From NCBI GenBank assembly GCA_024743075.1, contig JANSXG010000010.1:1-38251 (forward strand): a DNA stretch of 38,251 bases. Reading direction: 5' to 3'. This stretch comes from a bacterium (GTDB lineage Bacteria > Planctomycetota > Phycisphaerae > Phycisphaerales > UBA1924). Each line of letters begins with the position of its first letter. Position 1 is the first letter of the stretch. A program made the position numbers and the translations under genes. Shown here piece after piece: positions 31,952 to 38,251 of the stretch. Below the pieces are notes generated by a model. It did no database searches, was not told the DNA's origin, and worked only from the letters and a program-made list of their open reading frames with translations.

Positions 31952-32263
31952 ATGGCACACTACCTCGTCACCGTAGTTCACAAGGCATCGGGCAAACGCT
32001 CGGAAGTCCCGATTGAAGCGCGAAACCGCGCCGCAGCATTTGAACTAGCAGACCAGAACCCGGAAATTATGGCAGGCGCTGTTAGGGATATGCCGGACGG
32101 ATGGGGTGAGCAACAGCCAAAAACAGATAACCCGGACCCAGCAGTAGCGGCACTCATGGAATCAAATCGGCGGCTCCGCCAGATTCTGATTCTTCTGGTG
32201 GTTGTGCTTGTCGCAATTCCGATCCTGTTCGGAATCATCTTCACAATCGCCGCAGCCACATAA
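31952..32263 (+). CDS. Small tail-anchored membrane protein (element cargo)
   Basis: 103 residues, function unknown. The N-terminal 50 residues make a small alpha/beta unit (YLVTVVHKASGKRSEVPIEARNRAAAFELADQNPEIM). A Pro/Asp-rich linker follows and then one C-terminal membrane helix (ILILLVVVLVAIPILFGIIFTIAA, about 78-101). AAAGG precedes the ATG by 8 nt. It is the only plus-strand gene of the element and has a lower GC content than the replication block, so it may be a separately acquired cargo gene. Confidence 0.6.
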   Translation: MAHYLVTVVHKASGKRSEVPIEARNRAAAFELADQNPEIMAGAVRDMPDGWGEQQPKTDNPDPAVAALMESNRRLRQILILLVVVLVAIPILFGIIFTIAAAT

Positions 32264-32285
32264 CCGCAGCTCAGAGCGTCCGGCG

Positions 32286-32302
32286 GGGGGTTTCGTAGAC
32301 AC
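32286..32302 (+). repeat. 17-bp inverted-repeat partner, between two convergent cargo genes
   Basis: GGGGGTTTCGTAGACAC, the same 17 bases as at 27166-27182 in opposite orientation, again in an intergenic spot. Function unknown. Confidence 0.6.
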
Positions 32303-32339
32303 TAGGCAGTGGGAGAGTCAGGATCGGAAGTCCTGCCTT

Positions 32340-32765
32340 TCAGTCCTGCTTCTTCGAATGCTCCATGTCATCTAGCGACCAGAGATCAGCAATGAGAACA
32401 TGGTCAGCATCAAACAGTTGGATTGTTGGCACACCATCCACAAACCTGAAGTGCAGATACTGGGCTTCTTCGCCGTCAGCAAATATCAATCCGCGCAACG
32501 AAAGTTCCGATGGAACCCCAGACGCCGATTGACGCGCTTCCACGATGGTGCGATAGAGCGACTGTCGGCGAGCTGGAGACAGTTTCGTTTCTGGCGAAAC
32601 GGCCCCAGACTCCGCTTGAGGCGGTACCGTCTCCGATTGCTCCGTCGCGCTGTTATCTGGTGCTATCTTGCCCGCCTGCAGCATGAAGCGAAGCTGAACG
32701 CCAAGCACGATCACTTGGAGTATGCCGACAGCGATGAGAATTGCGGGAATCTTCTTAGTCGCCAT
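32340..32765 (-). CDS. Small N-anchored protein (element cargo)
   Basis: 141 residues from ATG 32765 (GGGGT 7 nt upstream). One N-terminal membrane helix (IPAILIAVGILQVIVLGVQLRFML) is followed by a polar linker and a compact C-terminal domain: SELSLRGLIFADGEEAQYLHFRFVDGVPTIQLFDADHVLIADLWSLDD. Function unknown. It converges with the 31952 gene; GC content is low compared with the chromosome. Confidence 0.58.
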   Translation of the reverse strand: MATKKIPAILIAVGILQVIVLGVQLRFMLQAGKIAPDNSATEQSETVPPQAESGAVSPETKLSPARRQSLYRTIVEARQSASGVPSELSLRGLIFADGEEAQYLHFRFVDGVPTIQLFDADHVLIADLWSLDDMEHSKKQD

Positions 32766-32899
32766 CAATTGACCCCGTAGCACCGGTAATGCTGCAATCT
32801 GGGCACCATCTGCTCAAGTCGTTTACTGCGGGCAATTCTCACTGAATTGCGTAGCGCAGCGTAGCCCATCGTTGGAGAGCCCCGCAAGGCAGAGAACCC

Positions 32900-33127
32900 C
32901 TACGCTCCGGCGGCCTGAACCAGCGTCACCACAGCAGCGCGGATCGGCTCGGGCAGGTCCGCCCAGCGCTCCACCACCTGTCGCAGGTCAGCGGGCATCG
33001 GCTCCGCGTGCGGCGCTACAGTCGGCGGTTTTTCGTGTCCGTTGTTGGCGCAGTTGTTGGCGCGCGAATCCGCACCCTCAGAAGTGTCGGTATTATCGCC
33101 ACTTACAGAGTCGGGCAATCGACTCAT
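32900..33127 (-). other. Detached 3' coding segment of the integrase (used only in the circular form)
   Basis: 75 codons open in the same frame that int uses through the att core: MSR from the core, then 72 residues not present in the integrated int. It contains SRANNCANNG (matching the int Asn-Asn-Cys-Ala repeats) and ends ADLRQVVERWADLPEPIRAAVVTLVQAAGA-stop. This helix (W-LPEPIR-A-V-LV) is, in my recollection, a frequent C-terminal element of planctomycete integrases. In the chromosome it lacks a promoter or upstream partner. On excision the joined attP would fuse it to int, giving 573 residues. Confidence 0.8.
33041..33064 (+). repeat. Two tandem 12-bp repeats, right arm
   Basis: GTTGTTGGCGCA at 33041-33052 and GTTGTTGGCGCG at 33053-33064, the same unit as at 25765-25800. 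About 56 bp from the attR core. They encode the Asn-Asn-Cys-Ala motif of the detached integrase tail. Confidence 0.7.
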
Positions 33128-33166
33128 AATCGTTTGGTCCTCGGTTCGAATCCGAGCGGGGCTATT
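33120..33166. repeat. attR: right 47-bp att core
   Basis: Second perfect copy of the core. It is the original chromosomal tRNA 3' half, now displaced 7.5 kb from its 5' half. It is preceded by element DNA (TCGGGCAAT) and followed by chromosomal DNA. Confidence 0.95.
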
Positions 33167-33249
33167 TGCCTGGAAGGTCCGTGCAGACGGTTCCGAACCC
33201 CTTCCTGTGCCGAATCTCGAAGCATCTTCTCCGGGCTTCCAGCATCTGT

Positions 33250-33277
33250 TTGCCCCATAATTCTGTGGATGTAGACT
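33250..33277 (+). promoter_or_regulatory. Candidate promoter of the FG-GAP protein gene
   Basis: TTGCCC (33250-33255), 16-nt spacer, TAGACT (33272-33277). This leaves a leader of about 40 nt before ATG 33325. Confidence 0.45.
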
Positions 33278-33324
33278 GCTCGAAGGAGCCCGACGCGAGA
33301 GTCCCGCTTCCAGGAGGAGATCCC

Positions 33325-35667
33325 ATGCGCCACTTGACCTGCTTCTTCGTGGCCGGAGTGCTCAGCGGGCCGCTCGCCGCCCGCGCTTCGGACTGTATCG
33401 GCTTTCTGCCACCGACCGCGGCCTATCCGGTTGGAGCGGTCCCGACAGAGGTCCGGTTCGCCGATCTCGACAACGATGGCGATCCGGACGCGATCACGAC
33501 GAACGTCGGCGCCGATTCCGTCTCGGTCCTGCTGAACTGCGGATTCGGTCTGTTCGAACCCGCGGTTGACTATCCGACGGGTCCGCAGGTCGCCGGTTTG
33601 GCGACCGCTGATATGGACGGCGACGGTTTCCAGGACATCCTCGTTGTCAGCGCCGACAAGTTTCAGGACCTGATCATCTTCTTCAACAACGGTGACGCGA
33701 CCTTCGGTGCGCCGACCACTACCGGAGTGCTCGACGATCTCGCTGCGCTCGCCACGGCCGACGTTGACGGAGACGGAGACATCGACGTCGTGGCCGCGAA
33801 CCGCGGCGGAACGCTGGACATCTACCGCAACAACGGGACGGGCGGCTTCTCCGGGCAGACCAACATCAATGTCGGAGGCCAGCCCGAAGATGTCCTCATC
33901 GCCGACTTCAACAACGATTCTCGCCTCGACCTCGCGTGCATCGATGTCGGTAATTCCACCATCATCCTCCGGATCCAGAGCTTCAGCGGCGGGTTCTTGC
34001 AGTCCGTCACTCTCAATGTCGGCAACACCCCGACCCGCTTGCACGCCGACGATCTGGACGGGGACGGCAGTCTGGACCTGATCGCATCTCAGTTCGGCGC
34101 GGGCGAGATCAGCATCTTTTACAACGAAGGCGGGCTGAACTTCTCGCTGGAAGACGTTATCGGCGTTGCCGACGGACCCGTCGGCATCACTAGCGCGGAC
34201 TTCGATGCCGATGGCGATACGGATCTAGCGGTCGCCAATGAGCAGTCAGCACAGATCGCTGTGCTCAACAACGAAGGCGCCCGAACATTCAGCGCGCAGT
34301 ACATCGACCTGGGAACATCTCCGTCGGGCGTTGCGGCGGGCGACATCACGCAGGACGGGCTTGCCGAACTCGCGGTGACCGACCCGACCGATGGATCGCT
34401 CACGTTTCTGTTCAACCGAGGCGGCGATCTCCATGAGCAACTGCAAGGCAATCGCCCCTTCAAGGTCGCCTCTGGTGATTTCGACAACGATGGTGACCTC
34501 GATGTGGTTGCTACAGCGGTCGCCGACCCCGTAGTCCACATCTATGAAAACAGCGGTGGATGGCTCCTCGCGGCCAACCCCCTCGCTTCGCCGGCGCCTT
34601 CTCTCGATGTCAAAGTCGCGGACCTCGATCACGATGGCAACGAAGACCTCGTTCTCGTTCATCCCACGGATCCGCCGCTGGTCAGCATCCATATGGGCAA
34701 CGGCGATCTCACCTTTCAGTCTCCCCAGTCCAGCGAGTTCGGCGCATCCTCAGGTCAAGCCGCTGTCATCGCCGACTTTGACGGCGACGGAGATCCTGAC
34801 ATCGTCGCCGTTTGTCTGTTCCCGGGCGGGAAAGGATTTGGTGCACAGTTGTTTCTCAACGACGGATTCGGTGCGTTCTCGCTGTCTGGAGGCGTACAGG
34901 ACGCTTTGTTTCGAGACCTTGACGCCGGGGACCTGGACGGCGACGGCGACATCGATCTGGCCATCGCCCGACAACGCGGTGGCGCAATCAACGAACCTCC
35001 GGGAGGTGTCGATGTGTATCTCAATGACGGCGCTGGAAACTTCAGCTTCAGCGCGACGTATCTGATGGGATCCCTCGGCCGGGGCGTGCGTGACGTGGTT
35101 CTCTCGGACTTGGACGACGACAGGATTTTTGACATGGTCGCATTGAACCGCGAATCGGGTTTCGAGACGGTGGAGGCGTGGATCGGGCTCGGGGATGGCA
35201 CGTTTTCAAGTTCGATCACACTCGTCGCGGGAGGCAGCCCGTTTGCCGTCGAATCCGGAGATTTTGACGGAGACAACGACCCCGATGTGGCGTTCACATG
35301 CCTCGACGAAGGCACAGCAACGGTCCTCCTCAACGATGGCGAAGCATTCTTCAGTTTGCTCGACCAGTACGAGGTCGGGACGGACCTCCGCGGCTTGCAC
35401 CCAGCCGACATCAACGGTGACGGCGCTGCAGACCTCGTCGTGGCGAACGAAAACAGCGCCGAATCCGCCATCACCGTCCTCTACAACGCCAGGCCCGGCT
35501 GCCCGAGCGATCTCGACGGATCCGGCTCAACCGACCTCGCGGACCTGAACGCCGTGCTCGCGAGCTTCGGCTCCGCTGACGAGACCGCGGACACCAACGG
35601 CGACGGCATTGTCGATCTGCAGGATCTGAACCTGGTGCTCGGCGCCTTTGGGACCGCCTGCCCGTAG
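33325..35667 (+). CDS. Secreted FG-GAP/VCBS repeat protein with GC-type dockerin tail
   Basis: 780 residues, AGGAGG 7 nt before the ATG, signal peptide MRHLTCFFVAGVLSGPLAARAS. The body holds about 13 repeats of a Ca-binding blade of form D-x-D-x-D-G-x-x-D (for instance DLDNDGDPDAI, DMDGDGFQDIL, DFDGDGDPDIV, DLDGDGDIDLA), each spaced about 50-60 residues. This matches FG-GAP/VCBS-type beta-propellers of exported proteins. The C-terminus is the paired dockerin tail (GCPSDLDGSGSTDLADLN ... DTNGDGIVDLQDLN ... FGTACP). Probably a surface adhesion or binding protein. It is the first chromosomal gene right of the element. Confidence 0.88.
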   Translation: MRHLTCFFVAGVLSGPLAARASDCIGFLPPTAAYPVGAVPTEVRFADLDNDGDPDAITTNVGADSVSVLLNCGFGLFEPAVDYPTGPQVAGLATADMDGDGFQDILVVSADKFQDLIIFFNNGDATFGAPTTTGVLDDLAALATADVDGDGDIDVVAANRGGTLDIYRNNGTGGFSGQTNINVGGQPEDVLIADFNNDSRLDLACIDVGNSTIILRIQSFSGGFLQSVTLNVGNTPTRLHADDLDGDGSLDLIASQFGAGEISIFYNEGGLNFSLEDVIGVADGPVGITSADFDADGDTDLAVANEQSAQIAVLNNEGARTFSAQYIDLGTSPSGVAAGDITQDGLAELAVTDPTDGSLTFLFNRGGDLHEQLQGNRPFKVASGDFDNDGDLDVVATAVADPVVHIYENSGGWLLAANPLASPAPSLDVKVADLDHDGNEDLVLVHPTDPPLVSIHMGNGDLTFQSPQSSEFGASSGQAAVIADFDGDGDPDIVAVCLFPGGKGFGAQLFLNDGFGAFSLSGGVQDALFRDLDAGDLDGDGDIDLAIARQRGGAINEPPGGVDVYLNDGAGNFSFSATYLMGSLGRGVRDVVLSDLDDDRIFDMVALNRESGFETVEAWIGLGDGTFSSSITLVAGGSPFAVESGDFDGDNDPDVAFTCLDEGTATVLLNDGEAFFSLLDQYEVGTDLRGLHPADINGDGAADLVVANENSAESAITVLYNARPGCPSDLDGSGSTDLADLNAVLASFGSADETADTNGDGIVDLQDLNLVLGAFGTACP

Positions 35668-35731
35668 TTTCTCGTCACCCACCATCACACCGGAGACAGC
35701 TAGGGATCGACTTCCCAACGCACGGAGCACC

Positions 35732-36322
35732 ATGAACCCCCAACCGAGCGGACAGTCCGGCCCCGGAGCGTTCACAGCGCTGTTGAGCCGCGCTTCCGAC
35801 GGTGACTCTCAGGCGATCGAGTTTCTGCTGCCCATCGTCTACGACGAACTCCGCTCGCTCGCGTCGGCGTACTTCGCCGAAGAGCGTCGCAACCACACCC
35901 TTCAGCCGACCGCGATCGTCCACGAAGCATTCATCCGGCTCGCGGGAGCCGGCGATTTCTCATGGAACGACCGCAGCCACTTCTTCCGCGCCGCAGCGCT
36001 CGCGATGCGTCGAGTGCTGGTGAACCACGCCCGAGACCGAGGGCGGCTCAAACGCGGAGGCGGGCGGCGGGCTCATCCCCTCGGCGACGAACCGCAGTCT
36101 TTCGAAGCGTTGTCCAGCCTCGACCTGCTGGCCCTCGATGACGCCCTCACGGAACTCGGCCGCGTTGACCCGCGCAAAGAGCAGGTAGTGCAGTTGCGGT
36201 TCTTCGGCGGTTGCTCCATCGAAGACACGGCCAGACTGCTGGAAGTTTCTGAAGCCCAGGTCAAGAGAGACTGGGTCGCCGCGAGAGCATTCCTGATCAC
36301 TCAACTCAAAGAGTCCGAATGA
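35732..36322 (+). CDS. ECF-type sigma factor, TIGR02999-like
   Basis: 196 residues. Region 2 is recognisable (FLLPIVYDELRSLASAYFAEE, HTLQPTAIVHEAFIRLAG, SHFFRAAALAMRRVLVNHAR) and region 4 holds the HTH (VVQLRFFGGCSIEDTARLLEVSEAQVKRDWVAARAFL). 'HTLQPTAIVHEA-IRL' is the mark of the planctomycete/acidobacterial family. GGAG stands 4 nt before the ATG. The stop overlaps the kinase start in ATGA; this sigma-kinase pairing is common in planctomycetes and suggests phosphorylation-linked control instead of an anti-sigma factor. Confidence 0.92.
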   Translation: MNPQPSGQSGPGAFTALLSRASDGDSQAIEFLLPIVYDELRSLASAYFAEERRNHTLQPTAIVHEAFIRLAGAGDFSWNDRSHFFRAAALAMRRVLVNHARDRGRLKRGGGRRAHPLGDEPQSFEALSSLDLLALDDALTELGRVDPRKEQVVQLRFFGGCSIEDTARLLEVSEAQVKRDWVAARAFLITQLKESE

Positions 36323-38251
36323 TGCATCCCGAGCGTTGGAACGAGATCAACACGCTCTTCGACCGAGCGCTCGATCTACCCGCCAACGCGCGAGCTCAGT
36401 TCGTCGCCGAAGCAGCCGCGGATAAGGAGATTCGCGATCAAGTGCTCGCGATGCTCCGCGCCGAGGCTGAGAGCTTCGAGGTCTTCGACGAGGGACTCCC
36501 GCTCGCGAATCTGGTCGAGACGCTGAAGGCGGACACGGACGATCAGTTCCTCCAACAGGGCGACATCGTCGGCAGCTTCCGCATCGAACGCCTGATCGCG
36601 ACGGGCGGCATGGGTGCCGTGTATCTGGCTCACCGGTGCGACGGAGAGATTGATCAGCGAGTCGCGATCAAGCTGATCCGCCGGAGCCGCGTTCGAAAAC
36701 GAGACCGCGCCTCGGATGCCATCCGCCGGTTCCGCATCGAAAAACAGGTCCTCGCCTCGCTGGAGCATCCCTGCATAACCCGCCTCATCGATGTCGGCGT
36801 CACCGCCGATGAACAGCCGTTCCTCGTCATGGAATACGTCGAAGGAAAGCCGATCGACGAGTTCTGCCGCGATCGAGCCTTTCCGCCTCGCGAGATCGCC
36901 GCGTTGATGGCTCGCGTCTGCGACGCGATCCAGCACGCCCACCAGGCGTTGATCCAGCACCGCGACCTGAAGCCGCAGAACATACTCGTTACCGATAGCG
37001 GCACGCCGAAGGTGCTTGACTTTGGAATCGCTCGCCTTCTCGAGCCGAAGAACCCGTGGGAGGAGATGAACACGAGATCGGGCGAGTTTGTTGGCACGCT
37101 GTCGTACGCGTCCCCCGAGCAGCTCCGTGGCAGTGGCGGTGCGGACACGCGAAGCGACGTCTACGCGCTCGGCTCGATCCTCTACCACCTGCTCACCGGC
37201 AGACTCCCCCACGGCGATTCCACGAGCCTTCCCGCGTTCCTTGATCGGCTCGAGCACGGAGGCATCACGCCTCCTTCTGAGCTTGATACACGGGTCTCCG
37301 CTGATCTGAGCGCCGTCGTGATGCGAGCGATCGCGACCGATCCAAACCGTCGGTTCCAGACCGCCGCCGAACTCGCCGCCGACCTGCGCCGCGTCGCAGC
37401 GGGAGAGCCCGTTCTCGCCAGGGCCGACAGCAAGTGGTACGTACTGCGGAGCGAGGTCTGGCGCCGACGCGTGCCGATCTCGGCAGCGCTGACCGTGATC
37501 GTGGCGAGCCTCGCGTTCGGATCCGTCGCCGCGTGGCAGGCGGATCGCCTCCAACTCCGCACCGCCGAGCTGGAGCGCTCGCTGCACCTGAACAGCATCA
37601 GGGAAGGCAGACTACTCTCTCGAGCGGGCAACGTCTCGGCGACCGAGTCAGTGCTCTGGCAGCGCCTCGAAGCCGAAACACAGGACGAGAACCTGCCAAA
37701 GCTCGCCGAGTGGGGCCTTCGAGAACTGTACTCCCGGTACCCGATCGCTCGGACCGCGCGGTTCGACCCGAAGCGCTTCCGCGCTGTCAGCGCGACCAGC
37801 GCCGGCGAGATCATCCTGCACGACATAGCAAAGGCAACGCTGCTACGCACCGGCGGACCGGGGCAGCACACCGAGACACTTCAGACCGGGATCGACGCCG
37901 TCACCATCGCGGGCTGCAAAGCGGGAAACCGCTTCGCGTGGATCGACGGCAGCGGGCTGCTCTGGCACTGGTCGGTGAACTCAAACTCGCCGCCGGTCAC
38001 TCTCGGACCCATCGATCCGGGTGCAAAGTTGGTCGTGCCAGCCGACGGCGCGGCCGTCTTCGCGTCCGTCGGCGATCGGATCGTTCGCCATCAGGACTCC
38101 TCCCCGCCCCTTGTCATCGATGTTGGATCGCCGGTCGAGGGTTTGGCGATGAGCGCGTCCAACAGACTGTTTTCGCGAAGCGCGGACCACACGGTTCGGG
38201 AGTGGAGCCCGCACGACGGTCGCGAACTCGATCGGTGGGAAGTCGTGCTCC
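36319..38251 (+). CDS. Transmembrane Ser/Thr protein kinase with WD40-like sensor (partial, runs off right edge)
   Basis: 644 residues visible. An N-terminal helical region (WNEINTLFDRALDLPANARAQFVAEAA) precedes the kinase domain at about 85-365. The kinase has glycine loop ATGGMGAVYLA, VAIK lysine, LIQHRDLKPQNILV catalytic loop, DFGIARLL metal site, and GTLSYASPEQLRG activation segment. A membrane helix follows (ISAALTVIVASLAFGSVAAW, about 398-417), then a coiled linker and a beta-repeat region (AEIILHDIAK, RFAWIDGSGLLWHWSV, LFSRSADHTVREWSPHDG) like WD40 blades. The ATG overlaps the sigma factor stop, so the pair is co-translated. The 3' end lies outside the window. Confidence 0.92.
   Translation, partial: MMHPERWNEINTLFDRALDLPANARAQFVAEAAADKEIRDQVLAMLRAEAESFEVFDEGLPLANLVETLKADTDDQFLQQGDIVGSFRIERLIATGGMGAVYLAHRCDGEIDQRVAIKLIRRSRVRKRDRASDAIRRFRIEKQVLASLEHPCITRLIDVGVTADEQPFLVMEYVEGKPIDEFCRDRAFPPREIAALMARVCDAIQHAHQALIQHRDLKPQNILVTDSGTPKVLDFGIARLLEPKNPWEEMNTRSGEFVGTLSYASPEQLRGSGGADTRSDVYALGSILYHLLTGRLPHGDSTSLPAFLDRLEHGGITPPSELDTRVSADLSAVVMRAIATDPNRRFQTAAELAADLRRVAAGEPVLARADSKWYVLRSEVWRRRVPISAALTVIVASLAFGSVAAWQADRLQLRTAELERSLHLNSIREGRLLSRAGNVSATESVLWQRLEAETQDENLPKLAEWGLRELYSRYPIARTARFDPKRFRAVSATSAGEIILHDIAKATLLRTGGPGQHTETLQTGIDAVTIAGCKAGNRFAWIDGSGLLWHWSVNSNSPPVTLGPIDPGAKLVVPADGAAVFASVGDRIVRHQDSSPPLVIDVGSPVEGLAMSASNRLFSRSADHTVREWSPHDGRELDRWEVVL

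Larger units (their letters stand above)
25580..33166. mobile_element. Integrative element in tRNA-Met, phage-satellite-like
   Basis: 7.6 kb between perfect 47-bp direct repeats that duplicate the 3' half of tRNA-Met. Gene order from the left: tyrosine integrase, TubC-N-like protein, zinc-finger/Toprim/RecA-like primase-helicase, wHTH protein, two AlpA/excisionase-type HTH proteins (all minus strand, mostly overlapping by 4-8 nt), a large HTH protein (minus), a small tail-anchored protein (plus) and a small N-anchored protein (minus). There are no capsid, tail, portal, terminase or conjugation genes. The int + AlpA-like + primase content with no virion genes is what phage-inducible satellites carry; whether a helper exists is unknown. 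Confidence 0.88.

Noticed and set aside
32319-32340. Hairpin CAGGA/TCCTG between convergent cargo genes as terminator
   Set aside because: Only five pairs and no proper U-run; left unannotated.
31697-32344. 12-bp direct repeat CTGCCTTTCAGT flanking the 31952 gene
   Set aside because: One or two such 12-mers are expected by chance in 7.6 kb, and the first copy is largely a ribosome-binding site.

Overview
The window looks like chromosome from a high-GC planctomycete of the Phycisphaerae/Phycisphaerales type. Three secreted proteins end in the short paired Ca-loop 'GC-type dockerin' tail with a terminal Cys-Pro (7607-9256, 9380-10204, 33325-35667). One surface protein ends in a PEP-CTERM-like sorting tail (18473-19504). 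There is also a prepilin-type protein with an H-x9-DG-like end, a planctomycete-style ECF sigma factor coupled to a Ser/Thr kinase, and a type III glutamine synthetase. This is inferred from protein style only; no 16S gene is present.

Layout. 1-6003 (minus): complex I membrane-arm operon nuoJ-K-L-M-N, nuoN cut by the window edge, nuoJ unusually enlarged. 6318-7555 (plus): pgsA-pgpA, consecutive phosphatidylglycerol steps. 7607-10204 (minus): two secreted dockerin-tailed proteins. 10318-11764: an unknown protein with an HTH-like N-terminus behind a promoter covered by two palindromes. 11776-13860: comM/yifB divergent from a truncated hemoglobin. 13958-15262: a secreted transglutaminase-fold protein lacking its catalytic Cys and His. 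15437-17308: lepA. 17327-17920: a conserved membrane protein.

18105-21490 is the most interesting chromosomal region. A good sigma70-type promoter is followed at once by a cobalamin riboswitch and then three overlapping genes: a secreted beta-propeller with a PEP-CTERM-like tail, a second secreted protein, and a prepilin-type protein. I read this as a B12-responsive cell-surface operon, possibly for corrinoid capture. Downstream come a BFD-like [2Fe-2S] protein, a MazG-like pyrophosphohydrolase, trpA and glnN.

25580-33166 is a 7.6-kb integrative element in an elongator tRNA-Met(CAT) gene, bounded by perfect 47-bp direct repeats. It carries a tyrosine integrase, a TubC-N-like protein, a zinc-finger/Toprim/RecA-like primase-helicase, three small HTH proteins, a large HTH protein and two small membrane proteins, with no virion genes: a phage-satellite-like layout. 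The integrase frame runs through the att core. In the integrated state it stops two codons later in host DNA, but its frame continues for 72 codons at the other end of the element. The circular form would therefore encode a different, longer integrase.

33325-38251 (plus): a dockerin-tailed FG-GAP/VCBS-type protein, an ECF sigma factor and a membrane Ser/Thr kinase running off the right edge.
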